From the NCBI GenBank assembly GCA_019745395.1, contig JAIETG010000008.1:95257-159256 (forward strand): 64,000 bases of DNA. Reading direction: 5' to 3'. Below, piece after piece: positions 1 through 12,700 of the stretch. The stretch's first letter is position 1. Each line of letters opens with the position of its first letter. Under the pieces are notes generated by a model. It worked only from the letters and a program-made list of their open reading frames with translations, was not told where the DNA came from and ran no database searches. The translations under genes and the position numbers were made by a program. The stretch comes from Rhabdochlamydiaceae bacterium. GTDB lineage: Bacteria > Chlamydiota > Chlamydiia > Chlamydiales > Rhabdochlamydiaceae.

Positions 1-3000
1 ATGCTTCTCAAGTCATCATGGATGAAAGGTCTAAAATTTATGCGGATGCAATACATGAGGGAGATGGAGGGCTTGTGGTCTTATGGTCGCAAGATCAGAC
101 TCTTTTTGATGGGAAGATTTATGCACGCGGAGGATCTCTTGCAGGTAACGGAGGTCTTGTAGAAACTTCTAGTCGAGAAGGACTCGGCAGTGAGCATGGT
201 AGTGTAGATACCTCTGCACCTTTAGGTATACTTGGAGAGTGGCTGCTAGATCCTATGTTTCTTTGGATTGGATCCTCGTATCCAACATGTAGTCCTTCTA
301 CAGGTAGCTGCACTTCTAGCTGCACGTATACTAGTAATAACAATACGTGCTCTATTAGCCCAAGCGCTTTTACAAGTTCAAATAGTACTGTAACGATACA
401 GGCAATGTATCAAATCACCGTCAGCGCAGCTATTTCGATGACTCACTCTGGTGCAGGGATTACTTTTGCAGGATGTTCTTGTCCAAGTGGGACTTCTCCT
501 TCAGCCACCCCTTGTCAGTACCCGAATTACACACCTCCTAATTGCTCCAACAGCCCATCGCTATATATTAATAGCGATATTACAACTCAAGGAGGACCTA
601 TAAGTGCGCCGTCTAATATGTCCATTACTTTAAGCGGCAATAGGACAATTACTAGCAATAATGCTAATATAACGCTATATCAGTTGCAGGGCAGTTCCCT
701 AACTTTAAATGCAGGCACTGGTAACGTGACGATTACCTCTGAGTTTAGTGGCCCGCAATCCCTTACTGTGAATAGTGCTAATCAGGTTATAACGACAGGA
801 TTTCAAACAGCAGGAGGGGCTTTTTCTTGTCCTAACTCTACTTTGATTGCTTCAGGAACCATAACTGCCAATGGTGGTATTTCTCTCGGGAATATACAGA
901 GTAACGGAACTCTTGCAAGTTTGAATTTAAAAGCAGGAGGAAGTGCAGTCTCTTTTTCTTCTGTAGGAAATTCTAATCAATTTTCAAACTTTAGTGTTAG
1001 TGCAGGTACTATTACCAGTAGCTCGACAGTGAACACTTCCAGTAGTATTACCTATAGTGCATCGAGCTCTTCATTATCCGGAAATCTGACCTCTGGGGCC
1101 ATTACTTTAGGTGGAGCTTTTAACACCTCTGGGGCCATTACTTTATCAGCTCCAGTTACGATTAACTCTTCGGGAGCAAGCTTTTCGGGCAATTTCATCT
1201 TTGGAAGTACAGTTAATGGCCCCGGACCTCTTACCCTTAACGAAGGGACCTTTGTTTTTAACGGTCCTGTGGGCAGTTCTGCGAATCTTTCAAGTTTTAC
1301 TCTAGCCTCAGGTACTATTACTACATGGCCAAGCAGCATAGCAGCTACAGGAGCTATGACCTTTACTCCAGATATCACTTTACCGGGAATTCTCAGTTTG
1401 ACAGGTGGCACGATTGCCTTTACAAACACGCCCACTGTTGGGGGGGATCTCACTTTGAGTGGAGGGAACAATACTTTTGCAGACACCGTGGTTCTATCCA
1501 ATTCTTCCGTGCTAAATTTGACAGGCACAACCACCACTTTTGCAAGTACTATTGATGGTGGTGGTGCGCTGAATCTGAATGGAGGATCCTTTAGTTTTGG
1601 TGGGAATGTTGGAAGTGGCTCTTCCCTTGCAAGTTTTTCTTTAGGCTCATCTAGCAGTATCAGTCAATGGCCCGATAGCATTATAACGACGGGACCTTTA
1701 AGTTTTAATCCAGATATTTCCATCCCTCAAGACGTATCGCCTTTTTTGACAGGTTCTCCGATTACGTTTGCAGGCACTGTTAATGGTCCTGGAGGATTAA
1801 GCTTTGATCTAGGGAATGTAGTTTTTGATGCATCTGTTGGATCAACGAAAAAGCTATTTAGCGTAACGGTATCAGCAGATAGCGCTATTACCACTTGGCC
1901 TAATGTTCTAAGAGTGCAAAACTTGATTTTTGCAGACCCTGTTGTCGTTAGCTCAGGAGAAACTTCTGATTTGAGTTGCGATAGTATTAGATTCAACAGC
2001 ACTGTCGATGGACCCGGGTCCCTTATTCTTAGTGGGGCCGTTAGTTTTACAGGAGCTGTCGGAAGTGGTTCGTCCCTTGCAAGTTTTTCTTTAGATTCTG
2101 GTTCTATTGAGTCTTGGCCAAGTAGTATTACAACGCAGGGGGAGATAAGCTTTACTCCATCTGTTGCTATCAATGAGGGCTTAACTTGTACCTTGACTGG
2201 TGGTACTATTACATTTGCCTCAAGTGTCGATGGCCCAGGAGGGCTTATTTTAAACGGGCCCTCTAGTTTTAATGCTCCTGTTGGAGCCGTTGCCCTTGCG
2301 AATTTTTCTCTAGCTTCTGGCTCTATCACGACTTGGCCGAGTAGCATATCTGCAAAAGTTTTGAGTTTTACGCCAAATGTTAGTATTCCTGAAAGTATTC
2401 CCCAAGGATCTAGCTCTAATATGTATACTCTGACAGGAACCACTTCTATTACTTTTAATGGTACCGTTGAAGGCCCAGGTAATCTTACTCTGAATGGAGG
2501 AGATATCATTTTTGCAGGGAATGTCGGTGATAGTTCTTCACTCTCAAGCTTATTTGTTGCTACAGGAAATGTTTTTACATGGCCGAGTATCATGGAAGCT
2601 GGAACTATGAGTTTTCCATCGGGGATTACAGTTACAGGCGATCCCATTTTAACAAGTACAACTTCCACCACTTTTACAGGGACTCTAGATGGGACTGGAA
2701 GTCTTACTCTCAATGGAAATTCTGGGAGCATCACGTTTAATGGTGCTGTAGGGTCTAACTTCGCTTTAGAGAACCTTCAAATCAACTCGGCTTCTAGCGT
2801 TGCTTTTGCAAGTACTCTGAGTGGATCTAGCAGCGTTGTTATTCAAGGAGTTTCTGATACTATTAGTTTTGATAGCGCAGTTGGTGCATCAGCTCCTCTA
2901 TCAAGTCTTTTAGCTACCTCAACAAATGGGCCGATTACTTTCGCAACGAGTCTAGATGTATCTGGAAGTGTTATAATCAATGGAAATTCTGGGACTGTAG

Positions 3001-6000
3001 CTTTTAATGGCGCAGTTGGAGAGATTACATCTGCAACCAGCTTTCAAGTTAATTCGGCTTCGAGCGCCAATTTTGCAGGAAATATTTCAGCAGGCACTAT
3101 TTCGATAACGCCTATTGTGAACTTTACTGGTGTATCTAATTTGACAGGTCCTACTTCCATTAGTTTTGGAAACGCTATCAGTGGACCTGGATCTCTTACT
3201 TTAACGGGAGGCTCTATTACTTTTGGTGGGGTAATAAGTGACCTTTCGAGCTTCTCGTTGGCTTCAACAACAACTTCTATTACAACTTGGCCAAGCAGCA
3301 TTACAACGAAGGGCCTATTAAATCTGACTCCTGGTGTGGTATTTAATGGTTCGATGACTCTTAGTTCGATGAGTGGCCCTATTACTACCAGCACAATCGA
3401 TGGCAATGAATCTCTCACGATCAATGCAGGAACGGGATATTTTTCTGTAGGCTCTATCGGAACGACAGCGGCTATGGGGCAAATAGAGCTGACTGCTAAT
3501 GCCCAATCTTTTATCCAATCGATTGTCACGCAATCTCAGCCTATTACTGTAAATGCTTCTACTCTTTTAACGTCGACCTCTATCATAGATTCGACCGACG
3601 GAGGTGTCGCCGCAGGAGCTGCCATTACTCTTGGTTCCATAGGGGCTAATTCTACGGGGATGAGCGCTGAAACTCTAACGATCAATGCCACAAGTTTGGG
3701 GGAAGGCCACCTCATTACTCTCAACGGAGAGCTTGGAGGTGGATCAAATCCTCTAGGAGCTTTGACCATTCAAGGATCCTCTGCTACTTCCTTAGTGGAT
3801 ATAGCAAGCTCTATTTCTACTAATAGTATTGTTGGAGGATCTGGGGGCGTCATTACTATAGAACCCCAGATTACTCTAACTGGACCTAGTACCATGAGTA
3901 CTATAGCAGCAAACTCTCCCGGAGCTGCTATTTCTTTACCAGATGTTTTAGCGGATAATTTACAGACCTTGGTACTTCTTTCAGGAACGAGTTCTACTTC
4001 TGTTGGAAGCTTAGGAAGTTCTTCTCAAGCGATGGGGGCTGTAAGCTTGACCGGAGGTATAATTACTATAAATGGGTCTGTAACTGCAGCGGGAGCTATT
4101 GGGTCTTTATCGATTACCAATTCCGGAGCTTTGGATATCCAATCAGGAGATGTCTCTTTAACAGGAAGCTTTATCCAACAAGGTGGGGGGGGTGTTACTT
4201 TAGGAAGTTCGATTACAGCTGGAGCTTCCATTTCCTTTGTAAATGCAATCTCTCTGACAAACGATTTGAGTCTCTATGGAGCTGGAGGCATTACTTTAAG
4301 TAGTACTGTAGATGGGGGGCAGAGTTTAATCCTGGATGGACAAACTGAAGATGTGATTTTACAAAATTCCCTAGGACATACTACTCCTTTAACGGCTTTA
4401 AATATTAACGGAAGTGGCAATAGGGTATTTATTGCAAGTGAGGTGCAGGTAGCAGGTCCGATTAATATTTATCTTCCAGAAGCTATGGTTTTTACGGGAA
4501 ATGTTTCTTTCATCAATCCTTCCACGAATGATCTGATGAATTTGACGACAAATAGGGTCAATGGACAAGGTAGGGGAGCCCAAACTCTCACAATTCAAGC
4601 AGGAGCAGAATCGACTGTGGATTTGGGCCCTTCTGGATTTCAAACTGCTTTAGGAGAGGTCCAAGTAACTTGTGGAACTTTTCGAGTTTGGGGAATTCGT
4701 ACCGATGGAGATCCTATCTCGATTACAGCAGACACTGCTCTAAGAGTTTCTTCTGTTATTTTAGATACGACGAATAACGGGCTTGCAGCAGGAGCTAATA
4801 TTACCTTTTCCAGCACTGTGGACTCGGATCCTACTTTAGAGGATCATAATAGTCTTACGCTAATGGCCGGAAGTGGATCGATCTCTCTGCCTGCAATTGT
4901 CGGAAGTGTCGATCCATTGCAGTCTCTTAGCGTGTTATCTGCAAGTGGGGTTGCTATTCAAAGTGTGACTGCAGTAGATGCAATTTCCATCCCTCAGCAG
5001 ATCACTTTGTCGCAGACTCCGCTCACAACGTTTACTTCTCAAGATCATGGAGATATTGTTTTAGGTTCTATAGATGGTCTAGCTGAGGGCATTCACAGTC
5101 TTACAGTTAGTACTAAAGGGTCAGGCGAGATCACTTTAGGGGTAATTGGAAGCGGCACTGCTTTAGGCCAAGTTATCGTTGCCACAGGCAATCAAACCTC
5201 CATCCATAGTATTAAAACTACAGATATCATCACGATCACAACCCCTATTGTTCTTTTAGACTCAAGCACGCTCAATACCACAGTACAAAGCCCAACAGGC
5301 GCTATGATTACTTTGGGGCGGATCGATGCCATCACTACAGGTGAGCAAACTCTTACCATCAATGCAGGATCTTCAGAAGTATTGCTTCAAGGAAATATAG
5401 GAACTCTGGCATCACCGGGGAATTTCGATGTAACAGGAAGTATTATATCTTTTGATAACGCATCCGTTTATACCGCAGGGACGCAGCAGTATAATGGGTC
5501 GATTGAAATCGCTCAAAATATAGCCTTTCGATCTCAAGGGGACATCACGTTTAATGGTTCGCTAGATCCTATTTCCGGAACCCCTAATCTTTATGTTTAT
5601 CCAGCAGGAGGAACTTTAACCTTTGTAGACTCTGTTGGAGATGCTCCTTTTGGTGATGTCGCAGTCTATAATGCAAATACTTTTATAGGACATAAGATCT
5701 TTGCAAGTACCTTAACTGTGGCTGGAGGGCTCCCGACCATTTATCTAGAAGATGATGTTTTTCTTTCGGGAGATGGAGGCATTAGACTTGATGGAGGACC
5801 GATCTTTTTAGGAGGGACTATCGATGCTTCCTTTCTTTTTCATAGGGCAAAAGGAAACATCAGTAATATTGGATCTCCTTGTACTATTACAAATACGGGC
5901 AACAGTTTTTTAGATTTAAATTATTTCAATGCCATCCAAGGAAATGTGGGGTCGGAATCTAGTCCTATAGAGCTTAATACCGCGCATTTGATCATTGTAG

Positions 6001-6785
6001 GAGCAGAATCTCGTGCCGATTTTATCGGCACTCCTAACCACGATTTTGTGCATTTAGTCCATTTTAATGCTCCTTGTATTGTGACATTTAATGGTGTAAC
6101 CATTGTCAATTGCAATCCGACTTCTTTTGATGTTCACGCCTTTTTCAATACTCTTCCCAAGGATCTTTTTTACTTGCCCGGTACCTATTCTTCTTGGGAT
6201 AATCTTTCTAATATAGAATATTTCGAGCAAGAGCCTGTATATCTCGGGGAAAATCCGAGAGATCGCAAAATGTTTTATTTAAGAGCAGGGTGTCCTTATG
6301 AACATGCTATGTTGCCGGGTGAATTTCCCTTTGGGCCTTTAGCTTTTATGATAGATGATGTGAAAATGAAACCCGTTATAGAATTTGTTAACAGTTCCTT
6401 TACTCCATCAATGCCTTTAGAAACTGTTGTTACTCAGGAAGAAACCGCAGAGTTGGTTTTATCATCTTCCACTTTTTCTTTCCCAGAAAGGCTCTTTGTT
6501 CCTTTAAAGACCGTAGAGCTTTTTGCCACGTTGAAAGAAAAAACAGGATCTGTTCTCGAATCGTTTGTTGAAGAAAAAAAGATGGTAATCTTAAAGGAAA
6601 TCTTGTTAAAAGCGAACTCTTTAGAGTGTTTGGTAGAAAAAGATCCTATTTTTATACCAACAATAGTAGAACTGAAAGAAAGAGGGCGTCCAGAAATAGA
6701 ACTTGTCGATTGGGAATATTTAATGGATTTTTCAGAAGAAGTATCATTGCTTGAACTTATGGGAATAGAGAGTGTTCAAAAATAA
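1..6785 (+). CDS. Giant TpsA-like (filamentous haemagglutinin family) exoprotein, 5'-truncated by window edge
   Basis: The frame is already open at base 3, before the first ATG at 18, and the first residues align with residue ~340 of the two downstream paralogues. The secretion signal and TPS domain therefore lie outside the window. What remains is a very long Ser/Thr/Gly/Asn-rich passenger. It begins with the GGLVVLWSQDQTLFDGKI block and a GEWLLDP motif typical of haemagglutinin-type beta-helix proteins, then has a cysteine-rich stretch (about residues 85-185 of the visible part) and seven copies of a WPxSI-containing repeat (about bases 1200-3330). A C-terminal third is conserved with the paralogues. 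The last ~170 residues (after base ~6270) are unlike the paralogues and rich in Glu, Val and Leu. By family, such proteins are exported by a TpsB outer-membrane partner; none is in the window. It overlaps the next gene by 14 bp, suggesting cotranscription. Confidence 0.85.
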   Translation, partial: ASQVIMDERSKIYADAIHEGDGGLVVLWSQDQTLFDGKIYARGGSLAGNGGLVETSSREGLGSEHGSVDTSAPLGILGEWLLDPMFLWIGSSYPTCSPSTGSCTSSCTYTSNNNTCSISPSAFTSSNSTVTIQAMYQITVSAAISMTHSGAGITFAGCSCPSGTSPSATPCQYPNYTPPNCSNSPSLYINSDITTQGGPISAPSNMSITLSGNRTITSNNANITLYQLQGSSLTLNAGTGNVTITSEFSGPQSLTVNSANQVITTGFQTAGGAFSCPNSTLIASGTITANGGISLGNIQSNGTLASLNLKAGGSAVSFSSVGNSNQFSNFSVSAGTITSSSTVNTSSSITYSASSSSLSGNLTSGAITLGGAFNTSGAITLSAPVTINSSGASFSGNFIFGSTVNGPGPLTLNEGTFVFNGPVGSSANLSSFTLASGTITTWPSSIAATGAMTFTPDITLPGILSLTGGTIAFTNTPTVGGDLTLSGGNNTFADTVVLSNSSVLNLTGTTTTFASTIDGGGALNLNGGSFSFGGNVGSGSSLASFSLGSSSSISQWPDSIITTGPLSFNPDISIPQDVSPFLTGSPITFAGTVNGPGGLSFDLGNVVFDASVGSTKKLFSVTVSADSAITTWPNVLRVQNLIFADPVVVSSGETSDLSCDSIRFNSTVDGPGSLILSGAVSFTGAVGSGSSLASFSLDSGSIESWPSSITTQGEISFTPSVAINEGLTCTLTGGTITFASSVDGPGGLILNGPSSFNAPVGAVALANFSLASGSITTWPSSISAKVLSFTPNVSIPESIPQGSSSNMYTLTGTTSITFNGTVEGPGNLTLNGGDIIFAGNVGDSSSLSSLFVATGNVFTWPSIMEAGTMSFPSGITVTGDPILTSTTSTTFTGTLDGTGSLTLNGNSGSITFNGAVGSNFALENLQINSASSVAFASTLSGSSSVVIQGVSDTISFDSAVGASAPLSSLLATSTNGPITFATSLDVSGSVIINGNSGTVAFNGAVGEITSATSFQVNSASSANFAGNISAGTISITPIVNFTGVSNLTGPTSISFGNAISGPGSLTLTGGSITFGGVISDLSSFSLASTTTSITTWPSSITTKGLLNLTPGVVFNGSMTLSSMSGPITTSTIDGNESLTINAGTGYFSVGSIGTTAAMGQIELTANAQSFIQSIVTQSQPITVNASTLLTSTSIIDSTDGGVAAGAAITLGSIGANSTGMSAETLTINATSLGEGHLITLNGELGGGSNPLGALTIQGSSATSLVDIASSISTNSIVGGSGGVITIEPQITLTGPSTMSTIAANSPGAAISLPDVLADNLQTLVLLSGTSSTSVGSLGSSSQAMGAVSLTGGIITINGSVTAAGAIGSLSITNSGALDIQSGDVSLTGSFIQQGGGGVTLGSSITAGASISFVNAISLTNDLSLYGAGGITLSSTVDGGQSLILDGQTEDVILQNSLGHTTPLTALNINGSGNRVFIASEVQVAGPINIYLPEAMVFTGNVSFINPSTNDLMNLTTNRVNGQGRGAQTLTIQAGAESTVDLGPSGFQTALGEVQVTCGTFRVWGIRTDGDPISITADTALRVSSVILDTTNNGLAAGANITFSSTVDSDPTLEDHNSLTLMAGSGSISLPAIVGSVDPLQSLSVLSASGVAIQSVTAVDAISIPQQITLSQTPLTTFTSQDHGDIVLGSIDGLAEGIHSLTVSTKGSGEITLGVIGSGTALGQVIVATGNQTSIHSIKTTDIITITTPIVLLDSSTLNTTVQSPTGAMITLGRIDAITTGEQTLTINAGSSEVLLQGNIGTLASPGNFDVTGSIISFDNASVYTAGTQQYNGSIEIAQNIAFRSQGDITFNGSLDPISGTPNLYVYPAGGTLTFVDSVGDAPFGDVAVYNANTFIGHKIFASTLTVAGGLPTIYLEDDVFLSGDGGIRLDGGPIFLGGTIDASFLFHRAKGNISNIGSPCTITNTGNSFLDLNYFNAIQGNVGSESSPIELNTAHLIIVGAESRADFIGTPNHDFVHLVHFNAPCIVTFNGVTIVNCNPTSFDVHAFFNTLPKDLFYLPGTYSSWDNLSNIEYFEQEPVYLGENPRDRKMFYLRAGCPYEHAMLPGEFPFGPLAFMIDDVKMKPVIEFVNSSFTPSMPLETVVTQEETAELVLSSSTFSFPERLFVPLKTVELFATLKEKTGSVLESFVEEKKMVILKEILLKANSLECLVEKDPIFIPTIVELKERGRPEIELVDWEYLMDFSEEVSLLELMGIESVQK
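1200..3330 (+). repeat. WPxSI repeat array in first TpsA-like protein
   Basis: Seven degenerate modules of roughly 65-75 residues. Each carries a GPGSLTLNG-like turn, a SFSLASGSI-like strand and a tryptophan-proline motif followed by S/T-rich strands. The sixth copy has the WPSIM variant. Boundaries are approximate, taken from the spacing of the WP motifs. Confidence 0.7.
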
Positions 6786-9700
6786 AAATACCTATCTCCG
6801 TATTTTTTCTAGCCTGATATCATTCAGTGCAGCTACTTGTTTTGGTATGCCGACAAATCCTGAAATTTATTCAGGAACCGCAGAAGTGCAGCATATCGAT
6901 CCGCATACGATGCAGATCAAATCATCAGACCAAGCCATCTTGCACTACAAAGATTTTTCTGTTGGAAAAACAGAGAAAGTGCGCTTTATTCAAAACTCTT
7001 CTAAATCTTGCGTATTAAATCGTATTACGGGAGAAAATCCCTCTCAAATCTTAGGATCGCTCGAGAGTAACGGGAAAGTGTTTCTCGTAAACCCTAACGG
7101 GATTTATTTTGGTCCTAATAGTAAAGTAGATGTTGGATCTTTGATCGCATCCACTTTAGATATAGCAGATCAAGATTTTTTACAGCAAAAGTACAAGTTT
7201 ACCTTATCACAGGGAAAAAGCTCTTCGATTGTAAACGAAGGCCTTTTATCCTCTGCTGAGGGCTCCATTGTTTTATTAGCGCCTGAAATTCGAAACTTAG
7301 GTCATGTGCAAGCAAAAGCAGGTACTGTATTGCTGGCATCTGGAGAGCATATCACATTAGATTTTACCGGAGATGGCCTCATTCAGTTTTCTGTAGAGGG
7401 AAGTCTTAAAGATGCTTTGATCGAGCATGCAGGGGATATTCAAGGCGCAATTGTTTCTATGAAGCTGCCCATGGCTAAAAAAGCCATTACAGAAATTGTC
7501 AATATGGATGGCGCCCAAGAGGCGGAAGTGTTCATTGAAGAAAATGGCGTGATCAAATTTGCACAAGCCTCATCAACACAAGCCAAGAGTGTTCAGGTAG
7601 AGGGTTCTCAAATTTCGGTTCAAGGCTCTATCGATGCAACAAATACTCAGGATATAGGCGGCAAAGTTCATCTTTTTGGAAAAGATATCTTGCTACAAGG
7701 AGCTTTGATAGATAGCTCAGGTCTCCTAGGTGGAGGAGAGGTTCTGATTGGAGGAGAGTTTCAAGGTAAAGATACAACTGCCTACGCCTCTAAAGTCCTC
7801 ATGGATGCAAATACGGAAATCAGAGCCAATAGTATAGAGGAAGGAAATGGAGGTCTTGTAGTTCTTTGGTCCCAAGATCAAACCCTTTTTGATGGAAAGA
7901 TTTTTGCTCAAGGGGGCTCGTTAAGTGGAGCTGGAGGACTCGTTGAAACTTCGAGTAAGGGGGCTTTAGGGATACAAACAGGCCAAGTTGATGCAACATC
8001 TGTCCATGGAAAGATGGGAACTTGGTTATTAGATCCTTATAACATTGTAATTAACTCGGGAAGCTCTACCGATTCTTGTTATACTGATCAAAGTTGTAGT
8101 TGTACTTCGAGTTATTGTTACGTTAGTAGTAGTACTATTAATAATTCCTTAACTCCAATTAGTCTAAAAGCTAGCTATATAAGAAATGATGTCGCGATAA
8201 ATATGGTAAATAGCAATGTCGGAATTACGTTTTCAGGTTGTACAACTTGCGTGTCTAGTAATCTTTGCACTTTGAGCTGGGATGTTACGACAAATGGAGG
8301 AGATGTTGTATTTCAGAATTTTCATGTCTCTCAATTTCCTTGTACCATTAACACAAATGGTGGAGACATAAATTATGTGAATTCCATTCTTACCGCATAT
8401 TCTGCTAATGAAAGTTTGAATGCCAATGGCGGAAATATTACGTTTGACAGTACATCCCAGTTCATTGTGAATAACAATTTTTCGGTCAAGAGTTCCAATG
8501 GAACGATTTCTATGCCAAACGTATCTACAGCTTCAACTTACCCTTCTGCTTTAACGGTTAACGCAGGCAGTGGATCTGTAACACTTAATACTACTGCGTC
8601 TTTAACTAGCATAGCAATTACTGCAGGCAATGTCTATTCAACAGGAATGAGCACTAAAGGATCTGCTGGAATCTCGCTGTCTTCAGGTAGTACTTTTGTT
8701 GTGAGTCCCTCTTCGGTAACAATAAATACGAGCGCCGGAAACGGGCCTATTACTTTAGGGTCTGTAAGTGCTAGTGGAAAGACTATAACTTTGCAAAGTG
8801 GAACGGGTGCTATCAATATAACAGGAACTGTAACTGCCGCAAATTTTAATTACGGGACTCCTTCTAGTTTAACAGTGGGTTCTTTGTACTTAAATCCCTC
8901 TAGTATCTTGATTGACGTTCCTTTGACTATACCAGCCAGTGGTTCAACATTTTCTTCCACAGGAGGAGATGTTACGTTAAACAGTACTCTTACTCCTAGT
9001 GTTGCCGGGGCAGCGCTTACAGTATCTTCAAGTTCAGGCAACATAACGGTCTCAAATTTTGACAGTAGTAGTAATCCTTTTGGAGATGTGTCCATTACAG
9101 GGGCCACTATTACTTTAGGTTCGGGCCTGGTTTCTAATGGCAACGTAACCATAGCCAACTCATCTCCGTTTTCATTGACAGCAGGAGATATTTCTGCAGA
9201 TGGAAGCTTTTCTCAAACAGGATCTGGCGCTGTTTCTTTAAGCAACAATATTTCAGCAAATAGCATTAATTTTAACTCTGCTGTTACTTTGTTAACAAAT
9301 CAGATTTTGACAGGAACCTCTTCCATTACTTTTGCAAGCTCAGTAGATGGACCTGGAAGTCTTACTATTAATGGAAATTCCGGTTCAGTAAATTTTAATG
9401 CTGATGTAGGTTCTTCTACTGTTTTATCAAGTCTTCAAATCAACTCTGCATCTGCTGTTGTTTTTTCTGGAGATATTTCAGCGACAAATATTTCGATCAT
9501 ACCTAGTGTAAGTTTGACTAGCACTTCTAGTGTAACGGGCAGTTCTATTACATTTGGAAGCACCATCAACGGACCTGGAAGTCTGATTCTAAGAGGTAGT
9601 GTCACTTTTTCGGGAGATGTGGGAGATAGCACCGCCCTTTCAAATTTTTCTCTTGCATCAGGATCCATTAGCATGTGGCCGAGCAATATTACCGCTGCAA

Positions 9701-12700
9701 CACTCTCCTTTACTCCAGCGATGACAATTGCTTCAGGCCAAACTGCTACGTTGACCGGGACTAGCTCGATTGCATTTTTTAGTTCTATCAATGGACCAGG
9801 AAGCCTCACTTTACAGGGGGGAAGTATTTCTTTCCCGAGTAGTCCCGGAATAGGAAGTGGTGTAGAGCTTGCAAACTTTTCTTTAGAATCTGGCTCTATT
9901 ACAACTTGGCCCAGTAGCATTGAAACAACAGGGATTTTAAATTTCACCCCTGCTGTTAGTATGCCAACAGCACTTTTATTAATAGGAGGCTCCATTACGT
10001 TTGGGAGCACAGTAGATACTGTAGAACCCGTTACTTTTGAAGGTGGTAATGTATCTTTTGTAGGCTCGGTATCCAGTACCTCTAGTCTTTCTTTACTGAC
10101 AGGTTCTATTACAAATTGGCCTACAAGTATTGCAGCTACAAATCTTACCTTTTCTCCAACCATTACAATCCCTTCAGGGCAAACTGCTAATGTGACAGGA
10201 ACAAATTCTCTTATTTTTACAAGTTCTGTCGAAGGACCTGGTGGCCTTATCATAAATGGAAGCAGTATCAATTTTGGTGGGACTATCGGAAATAGCTCTC
10301 AACTCGCGCTTTTTTCTTTAGCTTCAGGTTCTATTGATACCTGGCCATCTAGCATTAATGCAGATGTTTTGACTTTTACCCCTAGCATTACTATTTCAGG
10401 AACTACTACTTTGACAAGCAGTAGTTCCACTACCTTTACAGGCAATGTCGGAGGTTCGGGATCCCTTACTCTCAATGGAGGGAGTATCATCTTTGGAGGG
10501 ATCGTTTCAGGACTTACAAGTTTTTCTCTTGCCTCTGGCTCCATTGCCACATGGCCGACTAGTATTACTGCTGGAACTTTGAGTTTTTCAGATGTGAATA
10601 TTACAGGCAGCCCTACTTTGACAAGCTCTAGTTCTACTACCTTTACAGGTAATGTTGAAGGTTCAGGGTCTCTTACTCTTAATGGAGGGGATATTGTTTT
10701 TGGAGGACTAGTTTCAGGACTTACAAGTTTTACTCTTGCCTCTGGATCCATTACCACATGGCCATCTAGTATTAATGCAGATGTTTTGAGTTTTACCCCT
10801 AGCATTACTATTTCAGGAACTACTACTTTGACAAGCTCTAGTTCTACTACCTTTACAGGTAATGTGGAAGGCCCAGGATCCCTTACTCTCAATGGTGGCA
10901 GTATTGTTTTTGACGGGCTTGTCGGAGATAGTGTAGCACTGACAAACTTTACTCTATCCTCTGGTTCTATTACCACATGGCCCAGTAGCATTACCGCGGC
11001 AACTTTGAGTTTTTCCTCTGTTAGTATTTCGGGTTCTCCGGCTTTGACAAGCAGTATTTCTACAACCTTTACAGGTTCGCTTGGGGGATCTGGAAACCTT
11101 ACGATTAATGGAACTTCGGGATCTGTAAATTTTAATGGATCCGTAGGAGGTAGTCCTGCCTTAACGAATCTTCAAATCAATTCGGGCTCCGATGTTACTT
11201 TTGCAAGTACGCTTGATGGGGCTACAGATGTTACTATTGTAGGAATCTCAGGAGCCGTTGATTTTCAATCAGCAGTAGGTGCAACTACTGCTTTATCAAG
11301 TCTGCAAGTAACGTCCTCTGCAGGTCCTATTACTTTTGCTAGTACTTTAGATGTTTCTAATGCAGTTATCCTTGGTGCAGGTTCCGGCTCTGTAAATTTT
11401 GATGCAGACGTAGGCTCAATTACTACTTTACTCAGTTTAGCAATCGATACAGCAGATCTTGGAGCCAATTTTTCAGGAAATGTATCAGCTGGAACTATTA
11501 CCATAACGCCTATTGCGAACTTTAAGGGAACCTCTACGTTGACAGGTAGTTCTATTATCTTTGGTAATGCTGTCAATGGTCCTGGATCTCTTACGCTAGA
11601 TGGCTCTTCGATTACTTTTGCCGATGTTGTTGGAAGTAGCCCTTCTCTTTCAAGTTTTTCTTTAACGTCTGGGAACATTACCGCATGGCCGAGCAGCATT
11701 ACAACGACAGGGCTTTTAAATTTAGTCCCAGCTGTTACTCTTGATCGATCCGTTTCTCTTAGCTCGACCAATGGTCCTATTACAACAAATACGATTGTTG
11801 GAGCATCGGATGGAGATCAGGACCTTACCATCAACGCAGGCACTGGATATTTTTCTCTTGGCAGAATTGGGACGGGAGGAGCTCTTGGACAAGTAATTCT
11901 TACAGCAGACTCTCAGTCTTTTATCCAATGGATTATTACGCAATCTCAGCCTATTACTGTAAATGCTTCTATTCTTTTAACAGCAAGTTCTACGATAGAT
12001 TCGACCAGTGGGGAAACTGCCTCTGGAGCTACCATTACACTTGGTCCCATAGGGGCTAGTTCTACTGGAATTAACGCGGAAACCCTAACGATTAATGCAA
12101 CATATCTCGGGACAGGTAGTCTCATTACACTAAATGGAGAGCTGGGAGGTGGGGATAATCCTCTAGGTGCTGTAACTATTCAAGGCTTGTCTGCAACATC
12201 TCTTTTAGATGTTGCAAGCTCTATTTCTACCAATAGTATTTCTGGAGGAGCTGGAGGTGTGATTTTAATTGAGCCTCAGATTACTCTAACAGGATCTGGT
12301 ACTATGAGTACTATAGCAGCAAACTCTGCTGGTGCTGCAATCTCTTTACAAAATGTTTTGGCGGATAATTTACAGACTTTGGTGCTTCTTTCGGGAACTA
12401 GCTCTATTGATGTAGGAAGTCTAGGCAGCTCCTCCTATCCTATAGGAGCAGTAAGCTTGACGGGAGATGCGATTAGACTAAATGGTCCTGTGACGGCAGC
12501 GGGAAGTAATGGCTCTTTATCGATCAGTAATTCTGGAGATTTGCATATTGAATCTGGAGATGTTGCTTTATCTGGAAGCTTTTTACAGCAAGGAATTGGA
12601 GATGTCTTTTTAGGAAATAATATTACGGCAGATGGAGGCCCTCTTTCTTTTCAATCTCCTATACAATTGACGGCAGATACCAAATTAACCGCTTTAAAAG